Of a stretch of 64,000 bases of DNA, positions 55,004 to 64,000 are shown piece after piece. Origin of the DNA: Acheta domesticus (taxonomy: Eukaryota; Arthropoda; Insecta; Orthoptera; Gryllidae); NCBI GenBank assembly GCA_031308135.1, contig JAHLJT010003656.1, positions 48,024,335 through 48,088,334 of the forward strand, read 5' to 3'. Under the pieces are notes generated by a model, which saw only the letters and a list, made by a program, of their open reading frames with translations, ran no database searches and was not told the origin of the DNA. Numbering within the stretch: position 1 is the first letter of the stretch; the number at the start of each line of letters is the position of its first letter. The position numbers and the translations under genes were made by a program.

Positions 55004-56575
55004 CGCTCATCAACCTCTTCTCAGGGTTGCCAGAGGTGTTGCGAGCTCTTTCTCCGTCACTTCTACAGAATTTCCCCGAAAAACCTAACCAGTGAAACAA
55101 AATTCCCCAACTTTGAAACGAAAATATTCTCCAAATTATGGACCAACGACATGAGCTGTCCCTGACGATTCCATTGTCTGTCCCCTTAAATTCAAGTAAT
55201 TCAAATTAACACATCATCATCCTCTAAGTTGCTCGACGCCCATTACTATTACCTTTTTCTTATATTTTTCTTTCCCTGTGCTTGTTGTTTATTCTCTCTT
55301 TTTGGTACATAAACTGATAGAGAACGACTATTGATTCATTTTTATTGATAATAATTGAGGAAACAATATTTCTATCTCGACTATGGATGAAAATTATTTC
55401 TATCAAAAATCCGCAAACATTTCCCCCTCCATATATGTTCCCCATTCCTTCCCCACAAGGAAAAAAATCCCCATTTTGGGGCGAAATTCCCCAATCTGGC
55501 AACCCTACTTCTTCTGCATCACGGTGCAAGATAATAGGTGCGTCAACACCCAATCTAAAACTGAAACGTTTTGAGGCTGGTTCCCACAATTGATGTAAGC
55601 GGTGCTGTGAACGGCAAGGGATCATTTGGGGCAAGGTGGTGAGCAATAAGAGTAGTTGATGTATTGGTTCGTGTTTAACACGGTGTCTACGTGAATTCGA
55701 ACATCCCACACCCTCCAATACTACTTTTCCTTTTCCATCTATAGAATCTCGTGACTTTTGCAACGAAATTTCGGCCAGTATTAATTATGCTGGACTCTCT
55801 TTATCCAACATTGGTTTCGCGGAACGACAATGGATTGTGGTGTTTCTCAGAGTAAGGTAATGTAAGATGATTGATCAGTAACATTCTTTATTCATCGCTC
55901 GCACTTTCCCTTTACAGTCGGTTATTTATAAAAGGTTGGAGTTGTGTCTGCAGCACCTGAAAACTTTTCAAAGTCCAAAAACCAACATGTAGAAATGATT
56001 TCTACAACTGTTTGCTATGTATTGCGGGAATGCTGGTGTGGTATTGTTGATGTAATTACATGAAATAATTGAAGTCATCTTCCTAAGACAGCCGGCTTTC
56101 GATGGCTTTGCCGTCTTCATCAGTTTATCAATACACGATATAAAATAAAATACAAAGGTAATGCAAAATACGAAGATAATTTGTAGAAAGGGGGAAGAAT
56201 ATAAATAATACATTCAAAATTATAACACTTACAGACCAACAGCAAATGCAATTACATTTGTTGGACAGCAAATGCAATTACAAATGCATTACATTGGAAC
56301 ATTACACATGTAATTTCTATGTTCACTTATATATTCACTTTGAGTGATCCAGATTTCTTTTCACAAAAATGCCCATTTATGGGAAGTAAAATGCCACCAG
56401 ATGGCATCTTTCGAATATCATGTAAATCATCCTTTCCCATGCAAAACATCAAAACCGTTTTGTCCTTTTTATCGCGCACTTTGTTCCGATCCACACGTAC
56501 GAGTTGGTCTTCCAAACTCGGACATTTTGAATTAAACGACAGGCACTTGCGAACACAAGCGCTTGACGAGTGAGT
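55004..56575. other. Mostly unrecognised sequence
   Basis: On the - strand at about 56140-56070, CTGATGAAGACGGCAAAGCC and ATCGAAAGCCGGCTGTCTTA resemble the 3' tail often found after the endonuclease of Penelope-like elements. This is weak. A short duplicated word (GGACAGCAAATGCAATTACA type) occurs at 56230-56290. No gene called. Confidence 0.35.
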
Positions 56576-56840
56576 CTCCGAACACAGCGTTTCTCCATCT
56601 CCTTGGCGAGGTGCGCCGCGGGGTCGAAGGGGAGGGAGGGAGGGCGGGGGGTCGCTTTTACGAGGGCGTTTCTGGCTTCCGTCACCGCGGCGCTGGCTGT
56701 CCGTGGCGAGTGACGTTTACGCCTTGGGGCGGGGGTGGGGGCGGGGGTGGGGGTGGGGAGGTGGGGGCGAAGGACCGTCGCGCCGTCGGGCCGCACAGTG
56801 CGCCGAAATGGCTTCGAGTGCGCGCTGTGTGGTCAGGGGG
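56576..56840 (+). other. G-rich block with strong G-quadruplex potential
   Basis: Runs of 4-5 G separated by single bases occupy 56726-56767 (GGGGCGGGGGTGGGGGCGGG and on), with a second G-rich stretch at 56620-56652. This far exceeds the four G3 tracts needed for an intramolecular quadruplex. CpG-rich flanks could be a promoter. The frames here are Gly/Arg low complexity. Confidence 0.7.
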
Positions 56841-56866
56841 TAAAAGCTCTTAAGTCAATTGGACGG

Positions 56867-56987
56867 TTGAGTATATAAAAGTTCCAAATAATTATAGACA
56901 GTCTTAATGATAACATATTTATTATTATATTTATTATTTATTATCATTAAGACTGTCTATAATTATTTGGAACTTTTATATACTCAA
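56867..56987. repeat. Perfect 47-bp palindrome with 27-bp loop
   Basis: Arms 56867-56913 and 56941-56987 are reverse complements at all 47 positions, beginning TTGAGTATATAAAAGTTCCA. The loop is an AT-only-like stretch of 27 bp (CATATTTATTATTATATTTA and on). CAATT occurs close to both outer ends (56856, 56988). It could be a young MITE or hairpin, or a small-RNA precursor if transcribed. Confidence 0.95.
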
Positions 56988-57038
56988 CAATTCAAAAGAG
57001 ACAGTCTATAGTTAAATTTGGCACATAATATCAATTCG

Positions 57039-57441
57039 ACGGTGTTATGCCTCAACCGGCTAAGCGCCATTTTTGAAAAAAAATGAGAAACGGACGCCAT
57101 CAGTTGCATTGGACCATGTTCTACGTGTACGGAAAGTTTTGGCGCCAAATTTGTAAAAATAGCCTTATAAATAATGAAAAATGTAAACGCCATCAGTCAC
57201 ATCAGGGATTTTATATTTCGCAACAACCGGCTATAAACCTAGATCTTCAAATCTGCTGTTCTTAATTTCACATTAGGCAGGTAAGCGCCAGATATGTCAC
57301 TCATGTTTGTGTAGTTTGGCGTTTCAAGGAATGAAACAATTAAATTACAGTTTTTAGAGCTGAAAATGTAATAAAACCTTCGAACAAGATTATCTCAAAA
57401 CTTGTATGATGTCGCATAGCCGGATGATGCATAACACCGCC
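57039..57441. mobile_element. ~400-bp TIR element (MITE candidate)
   Basis: The left end ACGGTGTTATGCCTCAACCG (57039) mirrors the right end, which reverse-complemented reads GCGGTGTTATGCATCATCCGG, continuing CTAAGCG / CTATGCG. The TIR is ~28 bp with about four mismatches. AATT flanks both sides a few bases out. The interior carries CGCCATCAGT twice (57093, 57187) and no transposase. Confidence 0.65.
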
Positions 57442-57679
57442 CAATTTTTGGCGAAATTGGGTTAAGTACTGAAACTATAAGTTAAGTATCTATGTTTTAT
57501 TTTAGTAAAACGACCGAATTCAAATGTTGCCTCCTTAACGAGAAAAATTTTTGGAAAATAGCGCTTAGCATGGGAAGAAGCGTTAGCTCAATAATATTGA
57601 ACCCTTGTTTTTCCAAACTAAGATTTTTGACTGAAAAACTTTTACGCCGTGACCACAGAAGTGTTTGGAGAGTAATTGA
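57442..57679. other. AT-rich spacer
   Basis: Nothing recognised. Confidence 0.4.
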
Positions 57680-58218
57680 TTGTTAGTGATTCCGGGCGTG
57701 TCAACTACTGAGGTTATTAGTCCCGTATGTGTAGTGCGTGTTTGTCGTTGGGAGGTGGCCGGGTCTTCCCCTGCTGGATGGCGAGATCCGGCGCCGACCT
57801 ACCGTCGACTAGTGGGGTTTCCCCTCAACCAGGTATCTCCCACCAGCGGGGCACCGCCCCAGTCGGTACAAGCTGTAAGCTTCCGACCAGTCTCCCGGCA
57901 TGTGTGGTAGTGTAGTGCATGTTAATGTAAGTATGTGTGTATGGGGTGAGGATAGGACTAGGAAGATGAAGGCGCGGTCCGTGGCCCGGTTGTTAAGGTA
58001 CTGCTCCGGCATTCGCCGGACGTTGATCGGAGAAACCACGGAAAACTACCGATCAGAGCAGCCGGCCGCAAGAAATCTCGTTCTGGCAGCGACTGCATTC
58101 GACCAAGCTGGCAAGCTAGTACCGAAAATCCTGCCGCCGTCGGGACTCGAACATAGGTCCTCCCAGTCAGAGGGACTGCAGTGACATCAGTCCTTTCATC
58201 ACTGAGCCACCTCTCCCG
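57680..58218 (-). mobile_element. SINE-1, complete reference copy
   Basis: On the - strand the head begins GGGAGAGGTGGCTCAGTGATG (box A GGTGGCTCAGTGATG, + strand 58197-58211). About 45 bp later comes box B GTTCGAGTCCC (58142-58152). This arrangement is an internal RNA polymerase III promoter derived from a tRNA. The ~400-bp body includes TTTTCCGTGGTTTCTCCGAT, GGCGAATGCCGGAGCAGTAC, GGGGCGGTGCCCCGCTGG and ends CCCGGAATCACTAACAATCA. The element is noncoding and would need LINE enzymes in trans. Other copies in this window are at 230, 33425, 46820 and 63946. Confidence 0.9.
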
Positions 58219-58239
58219 TTTTTTTGGCAATTGAAGACA

Positions 58240-58300
58240 ATCGAGTCCGGGTATATTAAACTCGGTTATAGTGAACTTTTCGCTGGTCCCGATTAACATA
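58240..58300 (+). mobile_element. pogo-like MITE fragment
   Basis: ATTAAACTCGGTTATAGTGA and TTTTCGCTGGTCCCGATTAA resemble ends of Tigger/pogo-type MITEs (compare 30127 and 61682). Only one end is recognisable. Confidence 0.4.
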
Positions 58301-61300
58301 TGTTTACACTAATAAAAGTGAATTCAACGACTTGTAACCGACATCGATACCACAAAAAGTAGCGTATGAATAGATACGAATTTTTTACAGGCTGTTCTTC
58401 AGAATTGTCACAGTGTACTCGCGAAGTTTGATAATGATTAATTCAATACAAATGCGAAAAAAAAACTGTAGATGAAATACGATACTGATTTCTCGCCAGT
58501 CTCTAAGAGCAGATAGGTTCCTAATATATTCCATCCGAGCTTGAGGGCTGTGTGGCAGAAGTGGTACCTAATAGATTCCCTAGAGGAGAGTAGCAGTGCG
58601 TAAAATACAAATTTTTAATCTAATAACAATGTGCTGTGAAGTAAAACGAAAGAATATTATGTTAGTTTATTAAAATTTGAACCAATTACATTAAAAAGTA
58701 ATGATCTTAAACACTGTGATCTATATAAAATTCCTCTTTCCTCTTTCATGAGAACTGCATGAATAACTGTTTCCTCTTTCATGAGGACTGCATGGAAAGA
58801 AAGCCCGGGCAACGCCGGGCATTTTGCAAATTACAAATAAATTCAAGGTGATTCGGCAACCTCTCCATTGGTTATGGTGAACGTAAAAAATAATAAACTT
58901 GCAAGAAAAAATACTTTACCGCAGGACTACGAATTTCCATAATCTAAGACTTTGGAGGTACGGGATCTCCTGAATTACTTTTGTCATTTTGACTATGTAC
59001 CACGTATGTATGAAGAAAATGTTTCTGCATATCTATGGGAATTTTGTTGACCCTGAAGACTACAACTGTGTGGATAGCGAGAAAAAACAAGTGTAATATC
59101 ATCTGGCTAGAACATTATAAGTTCTGTGAAAGGGTCATCCAGAATAGAAAACGAGTGAAATCATAAAGATGATACAAATAAATAAAGTGCTTCAACAATG
59201 CAAGGGTATACAGACTGCGAATATATTTTGAGAGTGGAGAAAGTATGAATTTTGGAGAGGGATCTGCAAAAATTACAATACTTTGTCTTCTTACGTAAGT
59301 AAGGACGAGAAAGTAAAGTGCCCACGAAAAACGAACAAAACTCAATGAAGATGACGCATCAGAAGGATACAAGTCTCTTCAAGAGAAGGGATGATCAGGG
59401 TGACTTCCATCACTGATTCAGGCAAATGAGTGGTCGTGTTCTTCATACGATTTGATGGCTGTTGCGACATCATCAGAATTAGTGCTTCCGATTGAATAAC
59501 GGAGACTCCTCTCCTTCGTTACTCAGTAAAAGTCGATCCCTTAAAGAGTTAGTTGTATTGTTATTTTGTGATGTGGAGAAGGAGGTTGTGTGCAGAGAAT
59601 GCTAGAAAGATCAAAGCGGCCAGTGAATCTTGAGGGTCGGTGATGGCAGGTGATGCGAATTCGACCCAGTACTTACAAATTCTTCTAATTAAGAATCTCC
59701 GGCCAAGAATTTACAGCAAAAACTACAACATCTACAATCTCTCAGTTGACGAAGTTTCGCACATGATCGCATGTTATCTGTAACTTTAACCCAGTCCGTT
59801 GTAAAGGTCCATTGATGGAAAGACAACTTACTCTGCGGGAATTCCACGGCAAGAATGTTCTCCGCGAGTGGTTGAGACTCGGTCGAGCTTTTCGTCTTCG
59901 TTTATTTTTACGAGTCGCCTAGCAGTAAAAGGGGTAATAGCTGCCTTCGAAACGGCTGTAACGGGAATTTGCAACAAATGCAACAGGAGATAACGCATAC
60001 GAGCTACGTGGTTGTGCTGGAGGAAATTTGCGCATTTCACGGGTAGTAACCGCAATGATTGTTGGCAGGAGCGATTGCGTGCGAACTGGAGCTTTGGCTA
60101 TCTAAACGCTTTGACGTGTCGCGTTGCTGTCGTTTTAGTGACGCAAGTGCCATCCGCGCGTGAATGTCCTTTCCGCTTGCTGATACGCTGCAAACGCTGA
60201 TACTAGGTGGGCAAAGCTGGATACGGCAGATCACTTGAACAATATTGATTCTTAACAAGCACGTAATGTTCTTGTAGTTGGATTCAGTGTGTGACAATAT
60301 ATTTTTAATTAAAGAATCGAATAAATAATTAAGTCTTTCTGACGTCATTGAAACTATACATGAAGCTTCATTTTAATAGTGTCACAACTCCAATTTTTTG
60401 AGAAATTGAGATAACTCCATTTTCAGGTCCGCACAAGTTTTATACTTTTCTTCTGAAAATGATAGATCTCCAAGTTATTTCTGTGGAAGCCATAGCTCAT
60501 CATAATAAAAACGAATCGCAGGAGATTGCAATCTATTTATTTTGATAGTGGTACAACTCCAGTAATATGACTACGCGGTTTACTACAACTCTCGTGATGA
60601 GTGATTTTCGAGATATTTGTAGCGACTGCAGTGATGAGATGATAAAGAGCTTAATCCAGATTTGGTATTAGGAACAACAAAAATAGTGTGTCAAAAGTCT
60701 GTAACAAGAAAGAAGAAAAATGAACAAAATGGTGTCTGTAACTGGCTTAAAATTTGATGGATTAGATTTGTCAAACAGACGTCTTTTATAATTATTTACA
60801 AGTAAACCATAAAGCATGACATTGGTTTCTACAGAGTTAACTTCACTACATACTAGCCACCAATGGATGAAGAAGAACTAAGGTTTTCAAAAACTTAAAT
60901 ATCCCGCTTAATCACAGCAAGGGAAAGTTAATGAGAAGTAATATGCTTGATTTGTTTCCTTTCATTTCAAGCGTAAATCACGCTTATTTCACTGATCTGC
61001 AGGTAGCACCCGGACGATTTCAAGAAGATGAAGAAAACTGAATGTCCCTCGAAAGTAACATTAAATTAATATTTAATCTGTTTTAATAAATCGATATTGC
61101 CTTCATTTGCAACTTTTCTTGGAATGACATCTACCGAGTTGGCCCACCAATTTCATTGTTATGGTGGTATAACTCCTTTACACCCCCAATATTCAGCGAA
61201 GGTTACAGTATTTCATATTTATGTTATCTTCAGACGAACAAGTAAGTATCTTATAAGAGAAAAACGCAATTTTTTTACCTGATACATTCCAGAATTTTTT

Positions 61301-61681
61301 ATAATCATTTAATTTTGGAACTCAATATATCGAAAAGAGTGTGAATGGAGTTGCACTATTAAAATAACGCCTCCGTATAATCCTCTCATGTGAAAAATAT
61401 AAAGAAACACGCGTCTCAGAGCAAGCAACATTAAATAGGATTCAAAACTCGGCATAATTGAGAAATAGTAATGTTCCAAACACCATCTTGGGTATACGGT
61501 ATTATTTACCATATATATTTATAATAGCAATATAATTACAAAATAAGAATCTCAACTGAAGATCGATTATTATGAAATCATGTAGTAACAAATGAAATGT
61601 TCTAGTTAAAGTTAAAAAAAATCATTTAGAACTACCTGAACTGGGCAGAAACTCTACTAATCAACACCACACAAATTGTAT
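58301..61681. other. AT-rich intron or intergenic sequence
   Basis: No exon, RNA or transposon called. A ~35-bp tandem duplication (TTTCCTCTTTCATGAG...ACTGCATG) lies at 58736-58795, followed by CCCGGGCAACGCCGGGC (58804), a self-complementary word also seen in dispersed insect repeats. A GC-richer patch at 59990-60200 has no recognisable frame. Confidence 0.35.
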
Positions 61682-61875
61682 TACTGTAAACCTTCGTTAG
61701 CACGAACTCTCTTAACACGAATTTTGCCATTATACGAACAAATCTTGGATCTCGGTATGGGATTATAGTAATACGGACATTTATAATTATCAGATAAAAC
61801 GAATTTTTGTAACATGAACTCCGATTATTTCGGTCGCATGAAATTAACGTTAATGAAGGATATGAAATACTGTGA
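61682..61875. mobile_element. pogo/Tigger-like MITE
   Basis: The left end TACTGTAAACCTTCGTTAGC and a degenerate right end (GTTAATGAAGGATATGAAAT) bound words CTTAACACGAATTTTG and ACTCCGATTATTTCGGTCGC. These match the element at 30127-30313 in the opposite orientation. Confidence 0.6.
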
Positions 61876-62039
61876 ATAGTATTTCACATAACAAGTGAAC
61901 GCTTGGGGTACGAAGTGACTTCAATTTAATTTTTATTGTAAATAAATTGAAAGGTAGCAACACATAAATCCAATTAGTTTTTAAAACTCCAAAGTCTATA
62001 TTTACGAGCAAAATAGATCAAGGAGATCTGAATATTGCC

Positions 62040-62120
62040 GGTTTGGATAACCGAGGTCGCTAAGGTTCGAAGCAGTTTCCAATCCCGCCTGGGGCATGAA
62101 TGTTTATGGGTATTCGTATG
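62040..62120 (+). mobile_element. SINE-3-like remnant
   Basis: GATAACCGAGGTCGCTAAGG resembles a box A region, and CCAATCCCGCCTGGGGCATG resembles box B plus the start of a SINE body. The order and spacing are similar to 63421-63530 but diverged. Confidence 0.4.
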
Positions 62121-62329
62121 CGAGTTACGCTACCGTTTCCCCAAAGTTACAAAACCAATGTTAATTACAGTTCTCGCTGTATGACCCGAGTAGTTTAAAA
62201 GCAACCTTAAATATGTAAAAAAAGAGAAATATTACTGATTCAGACATTATGATCCTTTTCCTCATGGATACGATCATGGATCTACGGACTGCCGTAGTGT
62301 TACATATAGAGTAATTTAATTACATTCGT

Positions 62330-62975
62330 TGTTATTCCAGATTTCTCGAAAATTGTAAAAGTGCAATTTCTATAGGCGTCTTTTTACCATTATAATATTG
62401 AAGAAAGATTTTTTCCTTGATGATGAGTATTTTTCAAGGACATCTTGAAATAAGGTCATGGACAATTTTTCGAAAATGAGTAGTTTTCTCATACTTTTGC
62501 GCGAAATATTGGCAATTATTAATTAGTTTAAACAAATTTTTCCTCTAAAACAGCACCAATTTTTTTCTTTAAATTTGGTCCTTGTATGTATCAATGGACG
62601 GAAAAAAATATCGTGCCAGTCCCATTTTCGGCGAAACCTCCTAGTTTTCGAATATTGCTAAAAGTTAACATTTCAAAACTACAAAATTGAAGATGAAGAT
62701 TTTTACCTTATACAAAGTCTGTCAAAAACATCAAATCTTTAAAAAAGGTCGTATACAGTTTATTGAAAAGACAAGTAGTTTTCGCGTAATTTACACTTGA
62801 AATTAATGCAATTTATAAAAAAAAACCTTTTTCTCAAAAACCGTTCTAAATTTGTTGCAGAAAAGGGGCGCTTAAAAATGGTATGGGTCTCATTTTCGTT
62901 GAACTCTTTGAATTTTCGAAAATGGCAAATTTAGAAATAACGAGAGAAAGTATGTGCTGTTGTAGAACCACTAGT
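62330..62975 (-). repeat. Family A repeat copy
   Basis: Minus-strand copy closing with GAGAAAGTATGTGCTGTTGT and AGAACCACTAGTCC (62944-62977). Internal phrases TTTCGAAAATGGCAAATTTA, AAAACTACAAAATTGAAGAT and CATCAAATCTTTAAAAAAGG match 7250-8280. Confidence 0.65.
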
Positions 62976-63247
62976 CCTCCACCTCCTCCATGTGCAGGTG
63001 GTCGGCCTCTTGTGTGGTCGGCCGCAGCAGCGCGCGCACCCCGGCTTGCGGCCGCCCGAAAGAGGAGCGCGAACGCGCGGCGGCGGGGGCGGAGTGGGGG
63101 GAGGAGGGGAGACCACATTGATTGGCACCGTCGCTGTTGAGCGACGCGCGGCCCCGAAAAACAATAAACAGCTCCGACGCCGCGGGCAGTGCACACTGGC
63201 CCGAAACGCGTCGGAGGGCGCGCACACGGGAAAGACGAAACAAAAAT
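62976..63247. other. GC-rich insert between two family A ends
   Basis: A 270-bp CpG-rich segment (GCGCGAACGCGCGGCGGCGG, GAGTGGGGGGAGGAGGGGAG) is flanked by outward family A termini in opposite orientations: CCACTAGT on the left, CCAGTCGTGCTAC on the right. No coding exon is convincing; frames on both strands are Arg/Ala/Pro-rich. Confidence 0.5.
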
Positions 63248-63315
63248 AGACCAGTCGTGCTACAACAACACACGCTTTCTCGTATTATTTGTAATGGTTG
63301 CGTAATATTCTAATT
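63248..63315 (+). repeat. Family A end
   Basis: ACCAGTCGTGCTACAACAAC, ACACGCTTTCTCGTATTATT and AATGGTTGCGTAATATTCTA match the opening of family A copies at 20783 and 14505. Confidence 0.6.
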
Positions 63316-63420
63316 AGACAACAGAATTTATTGTAATATGTGTTAATATAATTGTGTATAATTTTTCCAAATATAGGTATGTCAAAAAATGAAAATATGT
63401 AAAATAAAAAAAAATCATGC

Positions 63421-63535
63421 CGGCCTGGTGGCTGAGACCGCTAAAGCAGTAGTGCCGTAGCGATCTCGGACCGAAGGGTCGCGGGCTCAAGTCTCGCCGC
63501 GGGCATAGTTGTGTGTTCCTTTCATCGTCTGTCAT
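63421..63535 (+). mobile_element. SINE-3 (tRNA-derived)
   Basis: GGCCTGGTGGCTGAGACCGC (box A TGGCTGAGACCG), then GGGTCGCGGGCTCAAGTCTC (box B GGCTCAAGTCTC) and CGCCGCGGGCATAGTTGTG. The long variable-arm-like spacing suggests a Ser/Leu-type tRNA ancestor. It follows an A-rich run (AAAATAAAAAAAAAT) and lacks a recognisable long body. Confidence 0.65.
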
Positions 63536-63799
63536 CACCACATATTTTCATTCTCATAGATACCATAACGTTAAAATCCAAAAGTGGTCGCTAAGGACAT
63601 AGAATTTAATGCTACTTCTAAAAAAAATTAAGGATGTGTCTACATTTGCCCCAAGTAAGCATTTAAAAATTTTAGTAAACAAAATGTCACCGCACAGGCT
63701 ATAAAATAGATTCGGAGTCGCGGAACGAACGTCTATCTCTTCTGTAATAATTGAATACTAGACTTCAAAACACAATACATACGTAATATATACGAGTAC

Positions 63800-63875
63800 A
63801 ACAATGAGCCGGTACGATGAGCCGGTGAGAACGTGTTTTGATGTAGCACTACTAGTTTGAAAAAGCTAGTGATTT
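63800..63875 (-). repeat. Family A end fragment
   Basis: GAGAACGTGTTTTGATGTAG and CACTACTAGTTTGAAAAAGC match the terminal signature, followed by TTTTCGCGTAATTTTTGAAT as in other minus-strand copies. Confidence 0.45.
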
Positions 63876-63945
63876 TCGCGTAATTTTTGAATGTAGGCCT
63901 TTTATTCATAAAGGCAATTAATGATTCTTTTTTCTCAAACACGGA

Positions 63946-64000
63946 TAGATGGGTCAGGGCATCAACTGATGTCACTGCAGTGCCTCTGACCGGGAGGTCC
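63946..64000 (+). mobile_element. SINE-1 head, cut by window end
   Basis: GGCATCAACTGATGTCACTG and CAGTGCCTCTGACCGGGAGG match the head of SINE-1 at 46820-46944 on the opposite strand. The copy is in + orientation and continues beyond the window. Confidence 0.8.

Noticed and set aside
63421..63505. Functional tRNA gene
   Set aside because: Box A and B resemble a Ser/Leu tRNA, but stems do not pair properly and there is no clear anticodon arm. A SINE head fits better.

Overview
This window looks like a piece of a large, AT-rich arthropod genome, most likely an insect. The evidence is indirect. There is one good 5' gene end with metazoan signals (Kozak start, signal peptide, GT splice donor). 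The rest is broken Tc1, RTE-type LINE and Penelope-like elements, tRNA-derived SINEs of the architecture common in arthropods, and many short inverted-repeat elements. I cannot name a species. No rRNA, functional tRNA, CRISPR array, telomeric array or intact transposase or reverse transcriptase was found.

The only host gene I can support is at 43.7-44.23 kb on the + strand. A GC-rich leader with two very short upstream ORFs leads into an ATG in near-perfect Kozak context at 44169. A 21-codon signal-peptide-like stretch follows, then a strong splice donor (CAG|GTGAGA) after 44232. I see no convincing downstream exon in the remaining 20 kb, so the first intron is probably very long. It opens with a ~100-bp tandem repeat (44.26-44.69 kb). 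Other GC-rich islands (23.4-23.8, 29.4-30.06, 31.9-32.5, 41.6-42.1, 51.5-51.7, 56.6-56.8, 62.98-63.25 kb) could be promoters or first exons, but none shows a defensible gene.

Layout. 0.2-3.1 kb: SINE-1 fragment, Tc1 transposase remnant, two ends of an unclassified repeat family (family A), a foldback element with a 3 x 40-bp core, a LINE C-terminus. 4.7-6.0 kb: dead Penelope-like element. 7-8.3, 14.5-17.2, 19.3-22.8, 40.4-41.1 and 62.3-63.3 kb: family A copies in both orientations. 12.5-13.9 kb: element with 84-bp terminal inverted repeats. 24.4-25.5 kb: LINE reverse-transcriptase remnant. 25.8-26.7 kb: long pyrimidine tract. 29.6-29.9 kb: 259-bp hairpin inside a CpG-rich island. 34-36.4 kb: small MITE and a repeated ~230-bp sequence. 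36.8-39.6 kb: nearly full-length but internally deleted RTE-type LINE. 39.8-41.6 kb: second SINE type, family A, a ~143-bp tandem repeat. 53.4-55.0 kb: nested insertion, with an 849-bp hAT-like element (8-bp target duplication) sitting in one arm of an older inverted duplication and carrying a foldback in its own end. 56.6-58.3 kb: G-rich block, a perfect 47-bp palindrome, a TIR element and a complete SINE-1. 61.7-64.0 kb: pogo-like MITE, SINE remnants, family A ends.

Coding units do not work together here; the window is mainly a record of layered transposon insertion around the 5' end of one secreted or membrane protein gene.
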